Assembly: GCA_029582165.1 (NCBI GenBank)
Contig: CM055880.1
Coordinates: 1,178,001 to 1,242,000, forward strand
DNA from: Portulaca oleracea
Lineage: Eukaryota > Streptophyta > Magnoliopsida > Caryophyllales > Portulacaceae
Reading direction: 5' to 3'
DNA length: 64,000 bases
Under the pieces are notes generated by a model. It was not told the DNA's origin. It did not search any database and saw nothing but the letters and a program-made list of their open reading frames with translations. Position numbers and translations under genes: made by a program. This document shows, piece after piece, positions 55,593 to 64,000 of the stretch (its first letter is position 1; each line of letters starts with the position of its first letter).

Positions 55593-57622
55593 CATTGTCT
55601 ATCTTTCAAGGGCTTTTTGGACCTTTTTGTGAGGAGGTGGATGAAGTTGTTGGATGAGCACACTTTTTTTCTCTTTTTATTGAGACTTTTTTTGAGGACC
55701 CTTTTCTTTTTTCTTCTTGCTTTTGTTCTCCTTTTAGGTTTTTGGAAGAGGGTTCCTTTGGGTTTTTGGAACCCTTCATTATTTCTCTTTGTTTTCAGCA
55801 AAGAATATGCTTAAAGAGAGAATGAAAAAGAGAGCTTTGCTGTTGTAGTTATAGTCTTATAGATAGATGCATGTAGTGTTGTATGTGTGCATCCATCCAA
55901 CTCTCAAAGGAATAAAAAAGAATGAAGGGTTGAGGAATTTTTGTTGATATTGTAATTATTGGGACTACTACTATTTCTCTAAAGTTCAATTTCTTCAAGT
56001 TGCATGATTCTATCTTTATACTCTTCTCTATTTTCCTTGTCATATCATCATCATTAGTTGAATTTTTTCCACTCTTGTTATATTATTCTATAAAGTTGCA
56101 AGATATGGTGAACATATTTCATTTCTTCACTTGGATATGGTTACAATGGCAAATAGTTTCATGATATTGGATTTGATTGATAGTTATAGTGATAAATTGT
56201 ATATATTTAGGCTCTGTTATATAGAATAATAAGTTAAATTTATCTTTACTTAACTTTATCTTATTTTATTAGATTTTCTAAATATTGTTATCTCATCAAA
56301 CCTAATGTGATCATACCATTCTAAAAAAAACAAGTTCTATGAAATGAAATCTAACATGCAAGTTGATGATTGTATATACCTTACATGCAATTTCATAAAA
56401 TCTAACATACAAGTTGATGATTATATATATCTTACATGCAATTTTTCTGGAGCATGTTAAAGTGAGTTTATACTTTATATTGCCCCTTGTGGTATAGAGT
56501 AGTATCTGTTGACCAACATGTTTCATGTCCTACTTGAGATTGATCATTACAAGTACAACTTGAGACTAGTTACTATTAGAAATTATTCCTGATCTATAGA
56601 GTCAATTCTTACAATGATAAGATTTGTATGTTGAATGATTTTTTTGTTGCTTTTTCATTATAAAGTAACATATGAGGACTAACATATTTCATTTCTCCAC
56701 TTTTTAATTTCCAAGTCAATTATAAAGATAAATTTCATCTTAAATCTACCCTTTGTAACCTCCCAATCATGATCATACATCATAAGCAAAATTCTATCTG
56801 AATTTGTCAAACTTAGAAAAAATTTGGTTTGATCTAGATCCGATTTTGATCAGGACTGAATATTTAGACACAATATTTCTTTATTTTCTTATTTTGAGCT
56901 GAATTTGGTTTTGTTTGAATTCTCTAATTCGAAAAGACAAGTTCGTACATCAAGTTCTCGCTCGAACTTTTATATTAACTGAATTTAACCAACCCAAATT
57001 CACCCAAACCTGTATTTTTTACTGTTATTAAAACAAGGATATCCATAAGGAAACCTTTTGGTAGAAGAAAGAAAAGAAGGATTTATCATAATATGCAAGA
57101 TGATGTAGTTGAGGGCATTGCCCTAATTACTATTAAATGCCCCTTAACTATAACCATATAAAAAGGAGGGGAAATTATTTCCCTAAGTGTGTTTGGGTTA
57201 CCTATAAATGTGAATGTGACAGTTTTTATTGGCTAAATTGCATGTGAAGACTGCTATTCTTGGCAGCCTCAATCATTGGTGGTTTCTCAAATTGAATGAC
57301 TTTGCAATTTCTTTTTTATTTTATTTTCTAAATTGGATTTTGGAATTTTGACTGCATAGGCATAGCTAGCATACCACCATTGGAAATTGTTTTCAAGTTT
57401 TAATATTTTTTGTTGTGGTCCCAAGACTTAACACCCACCCTCTTTATATATTCTTGGTGAATGTGTAATATAAAATTTTGTTGGGTCTTAAAAGGAGTCT
57501 ACAATGACACTTTGTTGTTGTTGTGAGCCACCTTCATAAATTTATGATTTTATCAAGTTGATGTCACTGTTCACTATCATGTAGCATAAGTTTTGTACAG
57601 TATTATTTTTGAATTAATGTTA
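55592..57622. other. 3' UTR of the RING-H2 gene and AT-rich intergenic DNA
   Basis: No further gene is supported. A diverged copy of the GTCCGA repeat lies at about 56800-57020. Two direct copies of an AAATCTAACATNCAAGTTGATGATT-like block (short repeat, about 60 bp) lie at 56346-56435. Confidence 0.45.
56800..57020 (+). repeat. Dispersed GTCCGA repeat family, diverged copy
   Basis: It contains GATCTAGATCCGATTTTGAT, ACACAATATTTCTTTATTTT and AACCAACCCAAATTCACCCA. The order matches the copies at 28745 and 47520 but with more substitutions. Confidence 0.5.
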
Positions 57623-58238
57623 TGTTGGGATTTATTCAGAGTAAAATATTTCACATCGGAAAAATAAAAGGAAAGAACATAGTATATAGGTTAAGGGTCT
57701 GTTTGAGAGAGGGGTAGAGGGGAGTAAGGAGGGGGTTAAGGAGAGTACTTACTCCTCCTTACTTCTGCTTGGGAAGAGAGTGATGGAGGGTAAGAGAGGG
57801 TAAGGGAGAGTAGGGTTACTCTCCTTTACAACTCTTTATCCCTATTTTTTTAACACCCCAATTTGGGGTGTAAACAAGTGTTCCATATAATTATATCATA
57901 CATAACATAGAAAATGACCATTATACCCCTAACCCTAATTGTATTATATTGAATTACATATAATATAAAAGGTTAAATATGTCATTTAACACTTTACTCT
58001 TATGAACTCTCCAAAATGTTCTCCCAAGCAGGGGTAAGTTGTTACCCTTATGAATTCTCTCATACTCTCACACTCCTTTACTCTTATGAACTCCTACTCC
58101 CCATTTTTTACTCTCCTTCCAAGCAGAGCCTAAGTGTGCTACTCCTCTTTAACGCCAATTAATTTTAAGATGAAACCTTACTTAACTTGTGTATCATGAC
58201 CTTGGTTGAAGTAGGCTCTCACCTTAAATCTCCCAACA
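57623..58238 (+). mobile_element. TRIM LTR interrupted by a Tourist-like MITE
   Basis: The TRIM LTR begins TGTTGGGATTTATTCAGAG, has a CACATCGG motif and ends AAATCTCCCAACA at 58238. It matches the LTR at 6188-6338 on both sides of the insert (GTGTGCTACTCCTCTTTAAC compares with GTGGTCTACTCCTCTTAACA). No primer site follows, so it appears to be a solo or truncated LTR. Confidence 0.8.
57695..58130. mobile_element. Tourist-like MITE (GGGTCTGCTTGGGAG family), copy 2, nested in a TRIM LTR
   Basis: The 436-bp element begins GGGTCTGTTTGAGAGAGGGG and ends CTCTCCTTCCAAGCAGAGCC, with TAA on both sides (57692-57694 and 58131-58133). Compared with 46865-47242 it has extra GGGTAAGAGAGGGTAAGGGA and AACACCCCAATTTGGGGTG segments. 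Confidence 0.88.
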
Positions 58239-59694
58239 TGTTATAAATTGATTTACTATGAGTTAGCATAATTCAACAACTTTCATAACAATTTGTTACT
58301 AATGATATTGTTAGAGCTAGTATAAGGTCATCATTGGGTTTTCAACCATCAACTTAAGTTTTTAGTTGAGATGATTTCATATAACATCAACGTCAAACTA
58401 AGTAAAAGGCATCAGGTTTGAATTTCAACAGCCCTCATGTACACTTATGCAAAGTGCCTAAGGTCAAAGGGCATTAGTATAAATCACTATTAAATCTTCA
58501 ACCATCGGTTTAAACTTTTAATTAAGATCAAGAGTAGGCAACGAGTCGGATCTCCATAGGGTCAAGAGGGTCAGGACATTTACAAAATAGAAGTCAACAA
58601 AAAGTTGGGTTGTTAAAGGGTCAACCCATTTAACAATGTGAAAATGTCGGCCCATTTAACAATAAAACGGCATACACCGTACCCATCAATTGGTTTACAT
58701 TCCTTGCAACCTTATTTATTATAGCAGGTGAAAATGAAATAAAATAATAAGTTGGATTAAGCAATAATTATGTAATCTAATTAAGTAATGCTAACAATGA
58801 AGAAAATCAAAAGTTTTCAAAGTGGGTCATGCTTACAAGTCCACAAATCGTGCTAACAATGAATGTGTTCCAAAATTTGTGCTTACATTTCAGATTAATT
58901 GTATACTTGAACGGTAATGAAAAAGTAAATTAAGCTTAATCATGTGATTAAACAATGTATTAATTCATGGCAATTGATAAACACCGCGTTTAATTAAAGT
59001 GTGTTTAGTAAATTGATTTGGATTAATTATTGAACATTTCTGGATACTTCTAAAGAAACTTCCAATTGTGGGTTAATGATAATTTAATTGATCAACATAT
59101 GGTGACTTAGATTTTGCTTTTTATCTTGATGACAAAAAGAGTTAGGACTTGGGAATAAAGGTGATCTTCCTTTATGGTTGTCAATAGAATAATACCAAAG
59201 CCTAAAAGGAAGTATATATGGCCTTTTGTGATTATTAAATATTAATTTGTATTTGCAAGATAAGTTTGTTTAACTGAAGGTTGATTTGAATATGAAAATG
59301 ATTAGCGGTTTAGATGATGGATGGTGGTCTATATAGCATATAATTGGTTAAGTAGCGGATAATGATTTCAGCAGTGGATGACAAGTAAATGTTAAAATGG
59401 TTGAGTGAGCAGATTCATATGAATTGACATAATAAGTATGGACAATTTCCAAATATCAAATTTTCAAAGGGTATTTTTTGACAAAAAATAAAATAAATGA
59501 AAAACTACTTCAAACACAAAACAATAACTTTATTGACGTTTCAGAAAACACTAATTAAAACGCTGAATACTACTTAAAAATGTCAACTTACCGAACACTA
59601 ATATTTGTCCAATTAGTGATTTGTCTTGTAATTAAACTCTATAAATTGTGAATTCCTTAACTTTGTTTATGATATTTCAAACATTAAACGTTAA
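58239..59694. other. Gene-poor DNA with a TRIM-like fragment
   Basis: At about 58320-58520 there is a diverged relative of the duplicated fragment in PP2C intron 3 (CATCAGGTTTGAATTTCAAC, then TCTTCAACCATCGGTTTAAA). The rest is AT-rich without a supported gene. Confidence 0.45.
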
Positions 59695-59945
59695 GGCCTC
59701 ATTCTTTTGTGTGGTATGGTGCGGTACCGCAACTCACCATACCATTCAATATTCTTCCACACTTTTACCATACTATACAACACTTTACCACAATCATTAT
59801 CAATATATCTCCTCATTTTTATCATCTACTTTTCACATTCTCTCCTCACCTATCACATCAACCCCATTTTCCACAAATTCTATCACAACCCACCATTTCC
59901 ACATGTTTATTAATATTTAGAAGACTATTTTGACAATTTTGTATT
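59695..59945. mobile_element. Tourist-like MITE family member
   Basis: It starts GGCCTCATTCTTTTGTGTGG after TTAA, with CACAACTCACCATACCATTC-type words as in the copy at 53928. The right end is degraded and no second target copy is clear. Confidence 0.6.
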
Positions 59946-61084
59946 ATTTGTGGTACTATAGACTAGAGCCACCAATAGCTCATTATTAAACTATATAATT
60001 ATGTATTTCTCTATTTATAAAACTCAAATAACTATTATTGGCTGATGGATTTAGGCAAAAATGTTGGGATGAGTCTAGAAAAAGTACATCAAATCATATC
60101 ATATCATATCATACATGCACCAAATTTAATAAGGGGAGGAAATAAAAACAAAGGGGGTTGGTTAGTTAATTAGCTATTATTGGACTATCGACTTGAAAAC
60201 TGACCTAACTCTTCCAATTTTTTAGTTAACTTCATTGGATACGTAAATCATCAATTCAAACACATTACTAGAAACACACATAAATACAGCTTGTTTTCAG
60301 ATCTGTAAAAAATTATTATACTATTCTTTCTTTTTTTTGTTTGGGTCATTTTCAGTGACTTGTTACAGCTTAGCAGCTAACTGCATGATGTAGTAATTGT
60401 ATATATATATATATATAAATTTTTTTTTTCCATTCTTCTAATTAAACAACTATGTATGATGTGATGGACCCCTTTTCTAATATTAATAAATGACAATGAA
60501 TGTAAATTGTATTTTATGGTTTAGATTGAATATGTTAAAATTTGTTCTTTTGAGGTTCTGTTAATTCATCAATGTTTTTGTTTTAAGTTGATTATGTTCT
60601 CCCTAGGAATTTATAGAAATTTATGGTTTTTAAGAGAATGACGGGCTTTTGGTTGAATATTATTAGTCTATGCATGTTAGTTGGCCCAGAACATGAATAG
60701 AACAAGCAAATTTAATATATATATATGTGTGTGTGCACGTGTGTGAGTGCACGCATACACATATATTTATATATCAATATATGTGTTTATATATATATGT
60801 TGTAAATAAAATAAAATAAATATAAAATTAGCTGGATCAACAAAAATAATAAATAAGATTCAACAACTTATGAAAACAATTTATAAATTTGTACATGTGA
60901 CAACACACCATCTCATAGTAGCTCATAGCAAGACGCATCATATACTTCTAAATATAGTAAACTATATAAAAGAAATATAATGTGATCTCATAAATGATTT
61001 TGTGACTATTTATTGTAAAATTGTCTCATACAAAATTTTGTAAAAAGCGGTTAATGTCAAGGGCTAAAAGAAGTTCGTGATTCT
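59946..61084. other. AT-rich DNA with microsatellites
   Basis: No gene is seen. It contains an ATATC run (60095-60113), a (TA)n run (about 60400-60416) and an alternating purine-pyrimidine tract at about 60715-60800 with GTGTGTGTGCACGTGTGTG and GTGCACGCATACACATATAT. Confidence 0.45.
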
Positions 61085-61453
61085 ATAGGGCATCTTTTGG
61101 CATCTTTTTCTTTTCCTTGGGTTTCCTCCTTAATTTTAGTGGCGGAAACTACTGCTTTAAGAAACGATCTTTATTATGCAATTCAACATGGATTGTCCTT
61201 TTTACATATTGAATGGGATAATCTTGTTATAATTAAGACTCTGCGTGGAGAATTTCATACTCCTTGAGAGATAGATGCTTTGCTACAAGACATTCGTTTG
61301 ATGTTCCCCGTTTGTAATTTTCTTTCAATTTCTCATGTGTATAGGGAGGATAATAGAGCTATTAACTGGCTGACTAAGTTTGGTTTTTCTCCAGTCAGCA
61401 GCATGTTGGACCTCCAGTCCATCGATAAAATTGTCCTCTATTTTGTTGAATGA
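61085..61453 (+). pseudogene. RNase H-like (RVT_3-type) fragment of a plant non-LTR retroelement
   Basis: The frame reads VAETTALRNDLYYAIQHG, IEWDNLVIIKTL, DALLQDIRLMFPVCNF and SHVYREDNRAINWLTKFG. This is the order of RNase H-like domains of plant LINE-type elements (AE..AL.., E.D...., H..RE.N..A). An in-frame TGA at about 61265 sits where a Trp codon is usual, and no start or upstream domains are present, so it is a decayed fragment. A domesticated RNase H-like gene is possible but unlikely given the stop codon. Confidence 0.75.
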
Positions 61454-62632
61454 TAAACTAAATAGATCATTTGAGAGAAGGGTTACTTATGATTAATATA
61501 CTTATCTTTTTCTAAAAAAGGGCCAAAAGAAGTATACTTTTGATTTATTCTCTCCTTAGCAACTTGAAAAAAGTGGACAATAGAACTAGAATCTTATAAA
61601 TGATTGATAAAATGTCTTTGTTGCAAAAGCATCAAAATGTGCAAACAATTGGAAGAGTCTGGCACAAAAGATTGGATTGAAGGGTACATAAAGATACTCC
61701 AAAATCTAAACATCCCCATTTTAAGGGAAAGATGTATCTTAATTAGCCAAATTAACACCCTAATCCATCATTAGTGATGTTGCTTTAAGAAAAAAAGGTA
61801 GGGGGTGCTAAATTGTTGATTGTTGAACTATTGGAATAGTGGAAAAATATTTACCGATTCCATTTTAATCAATAATTAGTTGATCCCAAAATTAAAGTAA
61901 TGACTTTGACTATTCATTAGAATGATTGAGTGGGTAAAATTTTGTCTAATCCAAATGTCTGAATCTGTTTGATCCGGAAAAATCTGGTATTGTCCGAACT
62001 CAATTTTAATCTGAATTAGTTGTATCCGAAGTGTCCGACCCGGTTTGACAAAAAAATCAGGTCTAGGCATCAATTTTTTGTACGAGTTTCGATGTTGACC
62101 AACTCTATATTTATCTGAACCATAATTTTTGTCAGTGCTACTATCAAAATGTACTAAATCTTTACCTTGTCTAACACGGTTCGTTCTTGGTAGAACATTC
62201 ACTTTCTAAAAAAGTATTGAAAGCATCCTTGTAGAAAGATGGGCCTATGTATCGGATTTTTCCTATCCTTTGTCAACAAGAAACTCATTGAGAAGCCCAA
62301 CGAATTGGACCAAGTATTGGGCTAAAACCATGGGGTAAGCTTTTTGCTTAGTGGGCTCTCTAGTGAATCCACTCATTGGGTACCCAAACCTACTCTAATT
62401 AAATCCCATTTCCAATTATTTACTAATGAATTAATACAAATCAAATAAGAAGTCATACTTAAATCCAATCATTTTACCTTGGGTCACATTGGTTGTCCCT
62501 TGAGAGAATTGCACTAAGCTTGTAAGTAAGTTGTCATATAAAGATATTCTTTTGAGTGAGTTTAAATTCAATAGTAAGGAGAATAGTGAATAAGGGGTCA
62601 ATTCTGATAGTGGCTAGCCACACCCTTAATAA
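61454..62632. other. Intergenic DNA
   Basis: It contains a copy of the GTCCGA repeat at about 61930-62115; otherwise no supported feature. Confidence 0.4.
61930..62115 (+). repeat. Dispersed GTCCGA repeat family, copy
   Basis: It contains GGTAAAATTTTGTCTAATCC, TATTGTCCGAACTCAATTTT and GTGTCCGACCCGGTTTGACA in the order of the copy at 47520. Confidence 0.6.
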
Positions 62633-62992
62633 TCTGATTGTTCCTTTGATGTTGTTGATGGTGATTTTGTCTTGTATCCTGGTCTTGACGACTCTGTCCT
62701 AGAGGCACCCAAGGTTAGAGTCAAACATAAGAGGGAGCAAAGCGTTATGATGAAATCCAAATGACAACTAGACATACAAGAAACCTATAGAGCAACTACT
62801 TCAAAGGGTCTTTTGAGCCCCATAAAGGGAAGAAAGGACACGGTGAGAATCAAACGAGTAGCTGAAAAGATGGACAAAAGATTAGATAACATAGAGAAAT
62901 CTATGGAAAACTCGTATCATAGCTTGGATGAGGAAGCACGCATGGCGATAAAGATTGGCGATATTATATATTTCATACGGGATGATCAATAA
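62633..62992 (+). pseudogene. Unidentified decayed reading frame with one internal stop
   Basis: One frame stays open for about 119 codons except for a TGA at 62762-62764. The left part reads SFDVVDGDFVLYPGLDD, then a basic stretch (VRVKHKREQS). The right part has LLSPIKGRKDTVRIK and a charged, helix-like LDNIEKSMENSYHSLDEEAR before a TAA at 62990. The composition and continuity look protein-like, in contrast to the surrounding DNA. No family was recognised. It may be a fragment of a transposon protein or of a host gene. No start codon context or intron borders were found. Confidence 0.4.
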
Positions 62993-63515
62993 ACTACAAC
63001 GAAACTTTCAAACAAATGGGCAAAAAGAAAGAAAGATCGAATCAAAGGACAAATTGTTATTTGTATGCTTTGATAATATTCAACACTCTACATTTTGCAG
63101 TCTTGCTACTGTTCTATATAATTGTATACAATTTTTATCGCAAACTCTTCCGTCCAATTAGATTTTTAACAATGGAGGGGGGAAAAATGCAATCTAGAGT
63201 TCCCACACTACCTACTTCATTCCTTAAAATGTGAATGATAAATTTGATACTCTAATTGCTCCCACTAATATGGATAAACTAGTCATTTTTGTCTCACATA
63301 ACCATATATTCATACTTTACCAACCCCATGTTCATGACATTGCTATCCAAACACTCCCTCTTCCCCTCGCACACCCCATGCTCTCTCTTCAATTTTCCTA
63401 CCCTTTCACTTTCTGATAATAATTGAATTGCAAAGTCTCAACTAGGGTTACAATTTCCCCCCCTTTCAGTTTCTGATAATTGAATTTGAGCTAAACCCCA
63501 TTTGAAGGTGCAACA
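62993..63515. other. Promoter side of the ispE gene
   Basis: A short direct duplication (CCCTTTCANTTTCTGATAAT) occurs at 63400-63420 and 63460-63482. A CT-rich stretch (CTCCCTCTTCCCCTCGCAC) at about 63354 is a plausible leader. No other gene is supported. Confidence 0.4.
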
Positions 63516-64000
63516 ATGGCTTCCATTCATATTCTTCACAGCCCTGTGTTTCACAATTCATTCAACCCATCAAAAAGGAGCAATTTTTCTGAGTCTGGAA
63601 GATGTGGGTCTTCTTCTTTTGCTCAAAGAACTCATCTTGGGAAGTACCCATCTCTCAAAACCAAGGCCATGTCTTCTTCATCATCTTCTTCTTCTGGGGA
63701 AAGAAGACAAGTAGAGGTAACCCAAATTGAACCAACTTTTCATGGAGTAATTGTAGTTTTGTCATTGATTTTGTTTGTTGTGTGATTAGATAGTGTATGA
63801 TTTAGAGGAAAGATTGAAAAAGTTATCTGATGAAGTTGATAAGGATGCTGGCATTTCTAGGCTCAGTCTGTTCTCCCCTTGTAAGGTATTGGGTTTTCTT
63901 CTTCTCTTTTGGATTCAATTGTGGTAAAATTTTCAGGGTTTTGTTGTAATTGGGTTAATTTTGTGATATGAGTTGTTTGGAAATTGGAATTCATTTTGAT
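63516..64000 (+). CDS. ISPE: 4-diphosphocytidyl-2-C-methyl-D-erythritol kinase (CMK), 5' part, running off the right edge
   Basis: Two exons are visible, 63516-63716 (67 codons) and 63790-63885 (32 codons), both in phase 0, with good GT-AG borders. The first 55 or so residues are rich in Ser, Arg and Lys with few acidic residues, typical of a chloroplast transit peptide. After it, RRQVEIVYDLEERLKKLSDE and DKDAGISRLSLFSPCK match the N-terminus of plant IspE; the next conserved block (INVFLRITG in homologues) would start exon 3 beyond the window. IspE is an ATP-dependent GHMP-family kinase that phosphorylates CDP-methylerythritol in the plastid MEP isoprenoid pathway. The start codon is the first ATG in a leader with several upstream stops. 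Confidence 0.88.

Noticed and set aside
1..64000. CRISPR array, bacterial-type operon, biosynthetic gene cluster or resistance-gene cluster
   Set aside because: The tandem repeats lack CRISPR spacing, the genome is plant nuclear, and neighbouring genes share no pathway; no NLR, P450 or terpene synthase genes are seen.

Overview
This is a window of nuclear DNA from a flowering plant, most likely a eudicot. The evidence is AT-rich intergenic DNA, short GT-AG introns, dense small MITEs, a Ty1/copia element primed by initiator tRNA-Met, TRIM elements, and plant-specific gene families (plant coilin, plant eIF4B, DUF868, DUF707, a plastid MEP-pathway kinase). The species cannot be named from what is visible.

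Layout, left to right: (1) minus strand, the 5' part of a coilin gene running off the left edge (start codon at 5767). (2) Plus strand, an O-fucosyltransferase-family gene in 11 exons, 7844-12863, 560 aa. (3) Plus strand, plant eIF4B in 3 coding exons, 14598-20086, 549 aa. (4) A minus-strand tRNA-Arg(ACG) at 20941-21013, then a ~720-bp element with long terminal inverted repeats. (5) Minus strand, an intronless DUF868 gene, 22977-23819. (6) Minus strand, a clade-B-like PP2C in 5 exons, 25731-28398, 412 aa. (7) A complete but frame-broken Ty1/copia element, 31015-36338, sitting inside an older MITE. (8) Two tandem plus-strand DUF707 genes, 42247-45240 (413 aa) and 49277-52495 (389 aa), each in 13 coding exons. 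(9) Plus strand, an intronless XERICO-like RING-H2 gene, 55023-55502. (10) A gene-poor stretch with TRIM and MITE copies, an RNase H fossil and an unidentified decayed reading frame. (11) Plus strand, the start of the ispE/CMK gene at 63516, running off the right edge.

Exon phases were checked by hand. Every junction in the complete genes keeps the frame, and the exon sums are whole codon counts. The genes are unrelated housekeeping, signalling and metabolic genes and do not form a functional cluster. From memory, coilin, eIF4B2 and a DUF707 gene also lie close together in Arabidopsis (At1g13030, At1g13020, At1g13000), so part of this block is probably an ancestral syntenic segment expanded by transposons and by the DUF707 tandem duplication.

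I found no defence locus, biosynthetic cluster or other coherent new system. The less ordinary content is: a duplicated exon end with its splice donor inside coilin intron 1; a 30-bp in-frame repeat in a coilin exon; a small repeat family with 8-bp target duplications in three copies; a dispersed ~200-280-bp family with eight copies here; nested transposon insertions; and short-range tandem duplications in the introns of most of the multi-exon genes.
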